From: Gonocerus acuteangulatus
Taxonomy: Eukaryota; Arthropoda; Insecta; Hemiptera; Coreidae
Reading direction: 5' to 3'
Assembly: GCA_946811695.1 (NCBI GenBank)
Contig: OX328124.1
Coordinates: forward strand, 90,494,696 to 90,558,695
Length of the DNA stretch: 64,000 nt
Part shown: positions 25,134 to 33,540 of the stretch, piece after piece
Position numbering within the stretch: the stretch's first letter is position 1
Layout of the letters: the number at the start of each line of letters is the position of its first letter
Position numbers and translations under genes: made by a program
The notes under the pieces: generated by a model
Seen by the model: only the letters and a program-made list of their open reading frames with translations
What the model was told of the DNA's origin: nothing
Database searches by the model: none

Positions 25134-26936
25134 AATTTGAACCACCGTTATTTTCGGTCTCTAGGGGTTCTGAAACGCGAAATTTTCTAGTCGGCACTTC
25201 CGGATTGTTTCATTGTATCAACCCTATAAGCGGGGTTCCTCCCTATGGGGGAGGGAGGAACCACGCTAAAACCCCAATCGATTAAAAAAAAATGTATTTA
25301 TTTATTAAAGAAACTTACATTCAGTTTTATCAAAATCCTCATCAGCGGTAATAGGTCCTGCTTCACTGCTATTTAGATCAGATTGCCCAGATGGCATTTC
25401 GTCGAGATCTATAAACATACAATATTTTCTCATGAAAAACTAAAAGGTCCAGTTGATCAATAGAAATAAATTTCTCTTTAAAAAGTGAGAGATGAATATG
25501 TCAAAATCTTATCAAACAGACATGTCTTTCTTTGTTACTTTTTGATCCCCTAAAATAAGAAAGTTGTTAAAATACCACTTTCTTTAACAGTAACTGAGGA
25601 GCTTCAAGGAAAAGGAAGTCATTTTATTGTTTTTCCAACAATAATAATCATAATAATGCATAACTTGAGAAATCAATCATAAAACATATAGGTTTTCTCC
25701 CATTCCTACAAATCAGACTTGGGCATACTAAAAACTAAACTAAAAGTGGGGATAGATTTCCAGACTGCCTACGTGCACTTTATGGCTCCCTCAGTAATAA
25801 TTCTAGATTAGTTCTCTTATTACTAATTTAATCCTAAATGAGTCGGCATCGAATGTGGCAAGTTATCTAAGGAAAATATCGTCAATTACTTAGCCATGCA
25901 CAGATAGTGTATTAGTTTTCCAATTATTTAAAATTATAATCCTAGCACCATCATAAATATAAGTTGACAAGAAACAGATGTCAACACAAAAAGAGTCAGA
26001 ACAAAGTAACATTTTCCAACTTAGTCCAAAGAAGTATTTCAATAAAATTGCAAGCTCTTGTGAAGTATAAATTGCATATATGTACATAAAATGAGAAAAT
26101 AATTATTACAATTTAATTATTATGTAGCATGGTTTTTGTCAAGCCTTGTTTTTAACAAAAAACCTGCAGCCATCAATGATAAATTAAATAACAATAAGAA
26201 TTACCCACACTTTGAAATAATTAAATACTGAATATTTATGCCTAATACAAATCACTCCTCTGAGTTCGATCTACTAAAAACATTGGAGCATATTTTTTAA
26301 CTACGTAAAGATTCTCTCAAAATTGCACACATAAATATCATTTTTCTCCTTTTTGAAAACAAGTATTTCTTATTCAAAGAAGATTTAAAGTAAATAACTG
26401 ATCTGCATCCTTTAATTTAAGCAGCAATTTCATGCAAATTGGTAATCAAGGCGGATATGTTTATTATAAAAAATAAATATAACTTCTATAATGGTTTTAA
26501 TTCCTAAAATTAGGTTTAATTAGGTTGGATTTATGAACAAATGACTCAATGATATGCTTGCGCTTAATTGTGAAATTTCACCACATTTGAGTCCACAAAA
26601 TTTCACGCTTCTGAGGTAATACTATTTTAAGAAGGCAACATTAATAATGATAGATTATAATTAAAATAAAAATAAAAAATTAGGCTAACTGTTTAAAATA
26701 TTGAATTAACCCCATAAAGTTAACACTAGGTTACTAAAGCACTAAATGTTTCTAGGAATATGTAAACTGCAAAATTTAATGAATCAAAAATTTGCAACAA
26801 AGGTTTCTCATGAAGGCCACTGAAAGTGTGTGGGTGACATTTATGGGCATTCACATTAAAAGTGACTAAGTGAAATGATGATTAAAACCAAGTACTTACT
26901 CTTCTCTGAGGACGATTCAAGCACAGTTGGGTGCAT
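5705..26936 (-). CDS. tacc: Transforming acidic coiled-coil protein (TACC), whole coding span, 9 exons
   Basis: Coding exons in transcript order: 26936-26900, 25408-25319, 20180-20108, 19944-19851, 17775-17581, 11219-11164, 10376-10215, 9582-9433, 5891-5705. They total 1044 bases, 347 residues plus stop, and every junction keeps frame (phases 1,1,2,0,0,2,2,2). Residues 1-100 are acidic and polar, likely disordered. From about residue 105 to the end the protein is a long coiled coil. The C-terminal ~200 residues match the TACC domain, including [37 protein letters not shown] and [21 protein letters not shown] proteins (known) bind the XMAP215/Msps/ch-TOG polymerase and, when phosphorylated by Aurora A, stabilise microtubules at centrosomes and spindles. 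The protein is short, like short insect TACC isoforms, so longer isoforms with upstream exons may exist. Exon joins are inferred from splice signals, not transcripts. Confidence 0.95.
6093..6245. repeat. 44-bp tandem repeat with perfect 16-bp palindrome
   Basis: TGAGCTACTATAGTAGCT-type units start at 6093, 6137 and 6181, with a fourth diverged one near 6223. AGCTACTATAGTAGCT is self-complementary. Two spacers share TGGTGAGAGGTGGGC. Confidence 0.75.
6954..7285. repeat. Direct duplicate, copy 2 (pair with 3744-4074)
   Basis: Second copy, inside the last TACC intron. Both copies end next to a (TA)n tract. Confidence 0.85.
7915..8092 (-). mobile_element. Family 2 SINE, reverse orientation
   Basis: Minus strand GTGGTCAGAAAGCCGTGAGT, GGGTTGTGGGTTCAAAGCCC and AAAAGGGTGATAACTTTAGT match the family. 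An isolated family tail lies at 8165-8222. Confidence 0.65.
9433..9582 (-). CDS. tacc: TACC coding exon 8, TACC domain
   Basis: Acceptor TATTTTAG and donor GA|GTTAGTAT, a weaker but phase-correct site. It encodes [20 protein letters not shown] and on to [10 protein letters not shown], matching the vertebrate pattern of a Tyr-Glu start followed by GF-KNEEALK and LKIHAEEKLD-type sequence. Confidence 0.95.
9663..9720. repeat. (TA)n tract
   Basis: 29 TA units preceded by (CA)n; near TACC exon 8. Confidence 0.95.
10215..10376 (-). CDS. tacc: TACC coding exon 7, TACC domain
   Basis: Acceptor TTGTTTCAG and donor CA|GTATGAA. It encodes the EEYEKTIAQ block that is highly conserved in the TACC domain, then [10 protein letters not shown]. 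The following KYERCK comes from the next exon. Confidence 0.95.
10660..10817. repeat. Diverged foldback related to 28378-28722
   Basis: GGCTACTCTTTGGTAGCCTT (10664) is mirrored by AAGGCTATCAAAGAGTAATC (10796), with AGCAATGAGTGCTGGGGATA and its inverse inside. Same stem-loop motif as at 28.6 kb, but the catalytic-like bases have changed. Confidence 0.6.
11164..11219 (-). CDS. tacc: TACC coding exon 6
   Basis: 56-base exon ([18 protein letters not shown]) with acceptor TTTCCAG and donor GT|GTGAGTAAT. It is pure coiled coil and joins in frame to [14 protein letters not shown]. Confidence 0.9.
11319..11512 (+). mobile_element. Diverged family 1 SINE
   Basis: TCTTCCCGTGGTCTAGTGGC head with a short deletion, GGTTCTAGTCC B box remnant, GAATTCCCTGATCCACCGTG body, short A tail. 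Confidence 0.65.
12815..12960 (+). mobile_element. ACTAGCTGTTACCCGG repeat, 5' fragment
   Basis: ACTAGCTGTTACCCGGTGTG followed by two diverged GTACCATGCTACACATG-like units. The 3' part may be the fragment at 16940-17142, split by the foldback and copia insertions. Confidence 0.5.
13862..14575. repeat. Foldback element with ~220-bp diverged arms
   Basis: CATTTAGTCCAAGAGCTGGT (13862) to about 14090 is mirrored at about 14345-14575 (ACCAGCTCTCTGACTAAATG). Shared blocks include CATACCTTGAAACACCTGGT and GAATAAAACAG-type sequence. Non-coding. Confidence 0.65.
15054..16320 (-). mobile_element. Ty1/copia retrotransposon remnant
   Basis: Minus strand shows integrase pieces ([43 protein letters not shown]) and lower down [20 protein letters not shown] fused directly to [16 protein letters not shown] and [10 protein letters not shown]. 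The RT start is thus joined to RNase H by a deletion. Many stops; inactive. Confidence 0.8.
16940..17142 (+). mobile_element. ACTAGCTGTTACCCGG repeat, 3' fragment
   Basis: GAGATTTCCCGGATCAAGAC, GCGAAGTTTGGTCAATATCA and GGATTTGTATAAGGAACAAA, then ACACGTGATTTTTATATATA; same as 44770-44880. Confidence 0.5.
17581..17775 (-). CDS. tacc: TACC coding exon 5, start of coiled coil
   Basis: 195 bases, phase 0 at both ends, acceptor TTATTTTAG and donor GAG|GTATTTC. It encodes residues 99-163. Heptad-like helix ([20 protein letters not shown]) runs to a Gly-rich break (TGGGLGNK), after which the coiled coil resumes. Confidence 0.92.
17880..18776 (+). mobile_element. Hairpin-ended repeat family (Helitron-like?), copy 1
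   Basis: Begins with the conserved AGTACGACTCGCAGGAACTG block and TTAGCGAGGTTCC. It ends ACAAATTTGAACCACCATTA, then a 3' hairpin around GCGGGGCTCCTCCCT and GAGGAACCGCGCTAA. It includes a (TA)n tract at 18586-18640. A 3' hairpin before CTAA suggests a Helitron, but TTAGCGCGGTTCC versus GGAACCGCGCTAA also forms short inverted ends. Confidence 0.55.
19563..19728. repeat. 36-bp perfect inverted repeat around (TA)n
   Basis: AAATTCAATGAATTCTTTTG, CACTTTTTATAAATATATA (from about 19565) is mirrored at 19691-19728 with only TA/TG repeat between. A strong cruciform or hairpin candidate in a TACC intron. Confidence 0.75.
19851..19944 (-). CDS. tacc: TACC coding exon 4
   Basis: Acceptor ATTGTTCAG and donor TTG|GTGAGAT. 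It encodes a lysine-rich polar linker ([20 protein letters not shown] and following) and ends in phase 0. Confidence 0.86.
20108..20180 (-). CDS. tacc: TACC coding exon 3
   Basis: Acceptor TGTTTTCAG and perfect donor AA|GTAAGTA. It encodes a Ser/Pro-rich linker ([20 protein letters not shown]) with possible proline-directed phosphorylation sites (SPR, SPA). Phase 1 in, phase 2 out. Confidence 0.88.
20504..20720 (+). mobile_element. tRNA-Glu-like SINE, family 1
   Basis: Head TCTCCCGTGGTCTAGTGGCT with B box GGTTCGATCCC, body, GATGCGCCGT tail motif and a ~50-base A run. Target duplication ACAGACATGTA at 20493-20503 and 20721-20731, so the insertion is recent. Confidence 0.9.
20752..21150 (-). 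mobile_element. ACTAGCTGTTACCCGG repeat, reverse copy
   Basis: Minus strand starts ATACTAGCTGTTACCCGGCG and includes GCCAAGTTTGCTCAAAATTG and AACGGTGTGGATTTG. It is a widespread arthropod-type repeat. Fragments of the same family are at 12815-12960, 16940-17142 and 44760-44880. Confidence 0.6.
21304..21611 (+). mobile_element. Hairpin-ended repeat family, 5' part only
   Basis: GTCCGACTCGCAGGAACTGC and TTAGCGCGGTTCC followed by ATTGTCAAAATCCTCTCGAA; the same interior as 32520-32700. Truncated by the hAT MITE. Confidence 0.5.
21612..21859. mobile_element. hAT-type MITE, same family
   Basis: CATGGGCGTATATGAG to ATATACGCCCATG, with a C16 run. Flanks TACAGAAG and AACAGAAG are a near-perfect 8-bp target duplication. 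Confidence 0.75.
22600..25274 (+). mobile_element. Hairpin-ended repeat family, nested or tandem copies
   Basis: A block (AATAAATTGTTTTTCTTATT, TCAAATACATTATCCAACTA, TAAGCAATTAAAAAATAACA) recurs near 22.75, 22.93, 23.11, 23.85 and 24.37 kb. The 5' module is at 23557 and the 3' hairpin GGTTCCTCCCTATGGGGGAG is at 25230-25266. It ends in the intron upstream of TACC exon 2. Confidence 0.55.
25319..25408 (-). CDS. tacc: TACC coding exon 2
   Basis: Acceptor TTTATAG and donor T|GTAAGTTTC. It encodes an acidic stretch ([20 protein letters not shown] and following residues to DFDKTE) with phase 1 at both ends, matching its neighbours. Confidence 0.88.
26900..26936 (-). CDS. tacc: TACC coding exon 1 (start codon)
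   Basis: ATG at 26936-26934 begins [12 protein letters not shown] and ends in phase 1 at donor A|GTAAGTACT. An in-frame TAG lies four codons upstream of this ATG (five codons back), so it is the first possible start in this exon. The 5' UTR and promoter must lie at higher coordinates. The ATG context is weak, so an alternative start in another isoform is possible. Confidence 0.75.
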
Positions 26937-28377
26937 GTAATTTGATGCAGACTATTTATTTACGTCATTCTAAAAGAGAAAATAATTCTTGGAATGCCAT
27001 GGGCAAATGCAATACAGCTGTTATTGATTCACTGAACATTTCGGGAAAAGCAATGCCAAATACTAACGCATCAGTCTTACTTGCATGCAGTAAATGTGAA
27101 AGCTGTACAACTTGCCGTGCTAACTACACAGAAAGTCAATTTACACAATAAATAGAACATGAAAGGACTATCTCTCACACATGACAGTTACCTACTGACG
27201 TTTTGACAATGTTGTTACAGGTGGCGCCACCGTTTGTGTATGTTTTTTTGCTCATTTATAAAATCCTTGTTTTCTGACTTGTATTGAAGATATATGTTTT
27301 TTATAGGAGTGTTTTATGTATGGGAATTTGTGATGGTAGCTGTATACATGTAGTGTCTAATTTCTACGATCCAAAATAAGGCCTTGGAAAAATATTACTT
27401 CGTTAAGTGTAGGTACATACTTTCATTTAAATAAAAAGGGTGACATAGACTAAGAAAATTTGCGTTATACATCCACCTAAGATAAGAAGATGACTGCTTT
27501 GAGCACCCTTAAGAGTTTCGCTTAGGCCACCCTTCAAAGAGCTTAAGAAAATAAAAATCATTCCAGAGAAAATGATAATAGTCTGAGCAAAATCCAGCCA
27601 AAATTGAGTTTCCCCCTATAATTTCGAAGCCCAATTTGCTAAATAGCATGGAATAAGTCCCTCAACAGTGTGGAGGATAAATAACAAGCATTTCATGGGG
27701 CTTTCCTAAGATATCGATAGTAGTTTGATCAATAATGAAACCATCGAAATAGAATTTAATGTAATCACTTGGAATTGAAGTTTTGATTTTTACTATTTAT
27801 TTTCGTCATTAATTATACTTAAGTTTGAAATAAGAGATAAAAATGCAAAACATATCTCTGAGGATTAACATTTAAAAAAATAAGCAATCGAACCTTCATC
27901 ACGCTAAATCTGCTTTAAATGAAAGTTATTATTCTGGAAATAATATACACATTCGCCATGGATTTCATATATCATTTCAGCATCTTGGAATCGTAATACA
28001 AAATAAAAAAATAACGATTTTCAATTATTTGTTAATAATTAGCCATATTAATACAAAATACAAATACTATTTCAGTAATTAAAAGTACTCGGACTGGGCT
28101 CTTTAAATTACCACCTTTGAGCGCTTTTTATGATTAAAAAAACCCTCAAATATGAGTTACTTGTTTATTAGGGAAGAATAAATGACTGAAATCGAAATTA
28201 AAATACATCAATACGTGCAGAAAGGAGTTTTTATTAGTTGGTTGAACGTTGCTGCAATGCTCCTTGGCAGGATGGCCAGCGCATCGGATTTCAAGTAGTA
28301 GATGCGCTTATGAGTTCTTTTCTGGAATAGATAATTATAATAATGTCATGATGATTAGATAGTTAGCCGTCGAGGTG

Positions 28378-28722
28378 ATAAGTAAAGATGGAATGGTTGG
28401 GATTCGGCTAAATAAACCTCAATATGATTTTGTTTTAAAAAATCTATATTTCGGACGTTTCGGCTACTCATTGGTAGCCTTCGTCAGCTAAAATGACAAA
28501 AAAATAAATTAATACAAAAACAAAAAAAAAATTATGATGATGAGCTCTGTTACCTATCACAATCATAATTTTTTGTTTGTTTTTGTATTAATTTCTTTTT
28601 TTGTCATTTTAGCTGACGAAGGCTACCAATGAGTAGCCGAAACGTCCGAAATATAGATTTTTTAAAACAAAATCATATTGAGGTTTATTTAGCCGAATCC
28701 CAACCATTCCATCTTTACTTAT
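28378..28722. repeat. Foldback element with ~162-bp arms and hammerhead-like cores
   Basis: Arms 28378-28539 and 28561-28722 are almost identical inverse copies. Each carries CTGACGA, one A, a stem-loop GGCTACCAATGAGTAGCC and GAAAC (28613-28643 on plus; mirror near 28458-28488 on minus). It lies between TACC and gene A. Confidence 0.82.
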
Positions 28723-28897
28723 AATAATGTCATAATCGGCAATTGAAAGATCCTTACCACTGACACCAAAAATCGACTGATTTAAATTTTTCGTTTTCCA
28801 TGCAACCTGCACTATTGAAAAGAATCGTGGAAGCTAGATTCAGAAACCACTGTTGTTATGTCAAAAAAAGTCACAACAGCGATAATTTGTTTTTCTT

Positions 28898-29066
28898 TTC
28901 TACGGCGCACCTTCATCTGGACCATTAGAGCTGCCAGCTATGATGCAGCAGAGAATATTCCGGACGGGCCGTGAAATGAGAAAAAAAAATCCCTACAGCA
29001 GGCGGAACTCTAACCTCCATCTTTTACATGAAAATCCAAGGCGTCAGCCACTAGACCACGGGCTTA
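28898..29066 (-). mobile_element. Diverged family 1 SINE
   Basis: Minus strand CCCGTGGTCTAGTGGCTGAC head, GGCCCGTCCGGAATATTCTC body and GGTGCGCCGTAGAAAAG tail. Confidence 0.7.
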
Positions 29067-29801
29067 TTATTATATTACAACAACGATAATAATAACAATA
29101 AATCTCTGCACTTACCACACATAATAATTAAAGCTACCATGGCTTATTACAAAATTAAAAGCTTCGGCAAGAATTTTTCCAGCAAATGCTGGCATAATTT
29201 TTGTAAATTCGTAAGGACTTTCCAACACCTCTTGGATATTGGGGCAACATACATTTTTGCATTCGTGATCAAATTTTCAAAAGTTTTCATCGATCTTACA
29301 TGGTGGTAAAATTGGTTCTCATTCAAAAGTGAGTGTATAGATTTCATTTTGATGAAATTCGGTACAAAAATACATTGTCTAAAACCAATGATCAAGTTAG
29401 TTAACGTTTAGAATTCGAAAAAAAAAAAAAAAAATGCCGCAAAACAGTGCTTTCGTTTGTTTGAAGACAAAATATTTTATTGTTTCTGTTATGAACTTTT
29501 TAAATCTCACCAACGATAAGCATGGAAAAACGCTAAGATGACGCAGTTCCTGCGGGCGCGCTTTGTTTCTTATCTTCAGATAAAGATTTTTATAAATAGT
29601 CACGTAAAATACTGTAAATAGGTCAGAATGAATAATTAATGGCGTGTGGAATTACATTTCAGCAAGTGTGTTTCTTTTTTTTATAAGAGATAACATAAAT
29701 CGAACCAATATAATAGACCTGATATAATCAACGATGGTTATCGATACATTCGTCCCTTTCCGGGAAATGTATTCTCGATTTCCGGTTGTTGGTTGTATTC
29801 C

Positions 29802-29832
29802 TATAAAAATGCAAGCACGCAGTCAGTACTCA
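29802..29832 (+). promoter_or_regulatory. Candidate core promoter of secreted gene A
   Basis: TATAAAAA at 29802-29809 is followed by TCAGT at 29823-29827 and a TCAA step about 30 bases downstream (A at 29832). The order and spacing fit a TATA/initiator promoter. The start codon at 29890 would leave a 5' UTR of about 60 bases. Confidence 0.5.
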
Positions 29833-29889
29833 AATACCGCGCCAGTCTTATTTTGGGTGATACATATGTCGTTTACACGTAACATTGAC

Positions 29890-29925
29890 ATGGCGTTACC
29901 GTCCTTTACTCTTAAGTTATCATTG
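29890..29925 (+). CDS. Gene A exon 1 (signal peptide start)
   Basis: Twelve codons (MALPSFTLKLSL) ending in phase 0 at donor TTG|GTAAGCTG. G at -3 and G at +4 make a good start context. Confidence 0.7.
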
Positions 29926-32056
29926 GTAAGCTGATAAGGTTTATATTTTATTGGGCTTCTGGTAGCTAAAAAAATAATTTGGCCACTCTTTTTGGCCTTA
30001 TTTTACAATGAAACTCGGTAAGCGCTGTTGTATCGTAATTTCTGTTGTATTGTAATGAAACTCGGCATTAGTCTTGGGCATCTACAGACAAAGATACTAA
30101 AAAAATAGCTTCATTAGAAGTTGGGGTTTACTCTGTATTATGTTAAAAATGAATTAAGCATTGGCCGGCTTGGAAAGCGGTCCTTACTTGTAAAACAAGG
30201 GGCGCTGAACTTTGGCGCTGTATCAGGTTTCAGCGGTATATAGAGCCAGTCCCCCCCCCCCCCCCGCCCAGAAATTTTAAGATTACTTAGTTCAGAATTT
30301 TTATTTTGGGGGGGGGGGAGAAATAGCGTTTTATTTGGCTAGCTATTCCAAGTTCTAGACTGTTAGTATTCCATGCCCAAAAATGGTCCCAGCCGCCTCC
30401 GGAAATTATTTCCTATGCCTCTGCGTGGCGGACTTCTGTTATTATTACTATTACAATTTATGAATTTTAATACCATAGATATATGACAGACCTCATCATA
30501 CAGAAATTAAAACACCCATATCTATACATATAATAAAATTCTAACGGATCGCTGTCTGTACATGGAAGATATATGGGGGAACATACTATGGGGGCCTTTA
30601 TCAACGCAATAGTACCCAATACTAAATCATCTGGAGGGGGGTTTACTCCAGAAGCAAAGTAGTTATTCGCCCATACCGGCCGCAATTATTGTTGTATTGC
30701 AACAAAACTCGGTATTCGTTGTGGAAATATTACTAGAAAAATATGTTGTAAAAATATAGTAAATCGGTTCACTATGCACGCGGTCAAAGCTATATATATA
30801 TATATGTATATATATATACACACACATATGAGTAAAATGTGTATAATAATTAAACCACTTCATTTTTTTTTTTTTTTATAATTTATTTATGAGCACCCCG
30901 CATTGACAGCGTTTCGCCCCCACTTCATTTAGTAATACGTTCACGTTTTTTTGCAGGGTTTGCTACTCGTACTTTACCAGAATGAGGTAAATATTATTTG
31001 AATTTATCATGTATTGTTACAAAATGTTTTAGTTGTTTATTAACAAATAATATTAGCAAAAATAAACTCATAGTAAATAATTTTACTTATGAAAAAGAAA
31101 ATTAGTCTTCTTCAATTTTATACAATCAAATAAATAAGAATGTTTGTGGGAGATTTACCAATGGTTTAGAAATGAATAAGATTTATGAAAAAAAAAAAAT
31201 AAGAATAGGACATAGTATAGTATGCTGAAATCAATAACAGAAATTGTTTATTGTGCAGCACAATTTGTGCATTCTAATATATTTTGTACGTTAAAATTTA
31301 AATTATTTTGGTAGCCCCCTTAACTTCTTCAGTCCCTTCTTAGCAATCGTTCTGCTTTATCTGTTATCTCAAAATTGGTATCATAAAAGTCAATAACCAC
31401 TTTAAGAGTACTGACATATTTTTTTAAAGTGGGATAAGCTGAATTTTAGAGCAGAAACACATGACAAGTTTTCCAATAGTAGGAAGCTATATTCTGATTC
31501 TTCATTATTTAATTGTTAAAATAAAATAACTTGAGTACGTTTCAATTTTCTTTTTTAATTTATAATCAAATGAAGTGTTTTATTTTTTCAGCAGATACAT
31601 GGACTTTCCAGTGAATATGAGCATCTCAAAAAAACTATTCAGTTAGAAAAAAGCCCATCTATAGAAAGTAGCTATGAGACACTCAAATCACATGACAACA
31701 CTCTTGAGAAATGGAAGCTGTCTAATGAAAGATCTGTTCTTCCGCCTGCAGAAGAGCAAGAGTTCAGACTTTTTTTATTTATGAATGCTGCAGTCAACAG
31801 GAAGAAAAGATCACCCGGTATTGAAGATATAAAAACTAAGATGGAAGAAGCCAAACAAGCAGGCACTGTTGCAGGCGAAGTAGCGAAATCTCAGGGGGAA
31901 AGCATGATGTCCGGAGGAGACCCGAAGGAGAAAATGAAGGAATCGAAAGAGAAAGCAATTGGAGCTGCAGAGGTCGCCAAGGAGGTAGGGAAAGCGAAAT
32001 TTGAGGAAGCGAAAACAAACATGGCGGGGCAAGCTACCTCTATGTCAGGACTGTAA
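29890..32056 (+). CDS. Secreted precursor gene A, coding span (3 exons)
   Basis: Exons 29890-29925, 30957-30986 and 31592-32056 join in phase 0 to give 176 residues. Exons 1 and 2 plus the start of exon 3 form a signal peptide (MALPSFTLKLSLGLLLVLYQ, then NEQIHG). The pro-region is polar and ends in a furin-type site RKKR|SPGIED near residue 87. The rest is a Lys/Ala/Glu-rich helical region (MEEAKQAGTVAGEVAKSQGE and KEKAIGAAEVAKEVGKAKFE) resembling LEA/apolipoprotein-like repeats. The acceptor is a CAGCAG tandem, so one Gln is optional. TAA (32054) falls just before donor 32062, where AAG CG| would encode the Lys-Arg seen at the same junction in gene C. An in-frame upstream ATG at 29866 is an alternative start. 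I do not recognise the family. Function is not assigned. Confidence 0.68.
30236..30424. mobile_element. Degenerate copy of the hAT-type MITE
   Basis: C run, GAATAGC-type interior (GTTTTATTTGGCTAGCTATT), CCATGCCCAAAAATGGTCCC and GGAAATTATTTCCTATGCC match the family in reverse order. It lies in intron 1 of gene A. Confidence 0.55.
30957..30986 (+). CDS. Gene A microexon 2 (signal peptide core)
   Basis: 30 bases, acceptor TTTTTTTGCAG and donor GAG|GTAAATA, phase 0 both sides, encoding GLLLVLYQNE. It supplies the hydrophobic core of the signal peptide. Confidence 0.65.
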
Positions 32057-32061
32057 AAGCG
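31592..32061 (+). CDS. Gene A exon 3 (pro-region, RKKR site, helical region)
   Basis: Acceptor TTTTTTCAG|CAG and donor CG|GTAAGTGAA. The coding part ends with TAA at 32054-32056. Five bases then precede the donor, so an intron follows the stop immediately. Codons after the stop (AAG CG) stay in the family phase 2. Confidence 0.68.
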
Positions 32062-32355
32062 GTAAGTGAATGTCATACTTATCCTACTTAGACTATACGG
32101 AACCAGAAAATGTTTCTGAATTAACTATTAGATCATTTAATTTAAATATCATTTGTGAAAAAATCGCTATCAAGGAGCAGCTGAAAAATAGTAAGACGAT
32201 GGGAGTTTTTATAAAAAAAAAGTTCATGAAGTAGTTTGGATCATTCATGCTAAATCAGTTTTTAGGACAAACAACTTTGAATAATTCAAATTTACATTAC
32301 TTTAAAAATATATTGGAGAGTTTTATTAACTCTTTCCTCTTGGAATAAAATGTTA

Positions 32356-32885
32356 TCCACTTCTCCGACGATAATCGAATCTGTTCTATCAAGTTGATAG
32401 AAGAAGTAATTCAGCCGGCGCTCAGTGGGACTAAACGACATACCGTGTTTCAAAAAACGTCCGACTCGCAGGAACTGCATCATCTTAGCGCGGCTCCGTT
32501 CATATCCCTAGTGTCATTTGAAAAGTTTAGAATAGAAATAAACTTTTTTTTATATATACTCGTGAAAATTGTCAACATCTACTCGAACATCTCGAATAAA
32601 AGCTATTTAAAGTGTCCGGGGAACCAAAAGTAGCTAACTTACACAGAAGCGGAAATTACACAATCCGGCTCTCATTCTAAAGCAAATCTCTTTAAATTAA
32701 TACAAAATACAAACATGCATGGGGGTATATAGGGAGGGGATATGAACGGAACCGCGCTAAGATGATGCTGATCCTGCGATTTGGACGTTTTTTGAAACAT
32801 GGTATGTCGTTTGGCCCCACTAAGCGCCGGCCGAATTACTCGCTCTATCAACTTGATAGAACTAATTCGATTATCGTCGGAGAGT
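32356..32885. repeat. Foldback element with ~150-bp arms in gene A intron
   Basis: Left arm TCTCCGACGATAATCGAATC through CAAAAAACGTCCGACTCGCA to TTAGCGCGGCTCC is repeated in reverse at 32738-32885. The arm includes the GTCCGACTCGCAGGAACTGC module also seen at 17.9, 21.3, 23.6 and 39.4 kb. Confidence 0.72.
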
Positions 32886-33087
32886 AGTAGATCTAGAGCT
32901 GTTGACGCGATGCGCCGCAAAATTAATAAAAGTTCTATCACTTAATTTCGCACTTTTCTGAAATCAGAAAAAAATAATAAATTGTGTTTTTTCAAAAATT
33001 TATAATAAAATCATTATTTCCAAGTAAACTTTCCTTATTTATGTAAATAGTAAACGTGAATAGTAATACGTTATTTTTTTTCAACAG

Positions 33088-33240
33088 GTTTGCTAGTAAC
33101 TGTAGAAGAAATTACTTTGTTTCATGAAGAAGAACCAGTAGGAAAGACTTATTCATCTACCCGAGGACAAAAAGAGGAAAACAAGTCAAAACACATTTAA
33201 AATATTTTAATTAAAATCTCTTAGGAATTAATTAATATTT
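33088..33240 (+). other. Candidate gene A terminal (3' UTR) exon, or decayed microexon copy
   Basis: Acceptor TTTTTTTCAACAG at 33087. In the phase set by gene A's donor it would read FASNCRRNYFVS then TGA at 33125. The acceptor and first bases resemble the gene A microexon (both show AGTAATACGTT, a T run, CAG and GGTTTGCTA-like sequence). It may therefore be a duplicated, decayed microexon now used as a 3' exon. Another frame is open for 36 codons to about 33200. Status uncertain. Confidence 0.4.
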
Positions 33241-33540
33241 ATTAACAACAGTTTTATGCTTTAGATGTTTAGTTTGTAGGTCAAAAGCTTTTTAAAAAAA
33301 AAAAAAATATTTTCATATTAGGTAAAAATATTTATATTTTTTTGGTAATTTAAGAATTTTTATATTTTGAAAAATATATACATTTATATTTGGATGTACA
33401 AAAAATGTCTTCTTGTAGAAGTGCCTCGGAAGAGGTTCAAAGAAAAGGCACAATATGAAGGGCATAAATAATAAATAAATTAATATAATACAAAATACTA
33501 CTCCTTTACCTACCCTCAAGAATAAATTATATATATATAT

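Larger units (their letters stand above)
26937..29801. other. Intergenic region between TACC and gene A (divergent)
   Basis: It contains the TACC 5' UTR and promoter region, the 28.4-kb foldback and a diverged SINE. Both genes are transcribed outward from here. An open frame at 26927-27151 on plus is opposite the TACC first exon and has no other support. Confidence 0.55.

Noticed and set aside
31811..32076. Three minus-strand open frames over gene A exon 3
   Set aside because: They are antisense shadows of a GA-rich coding exon.
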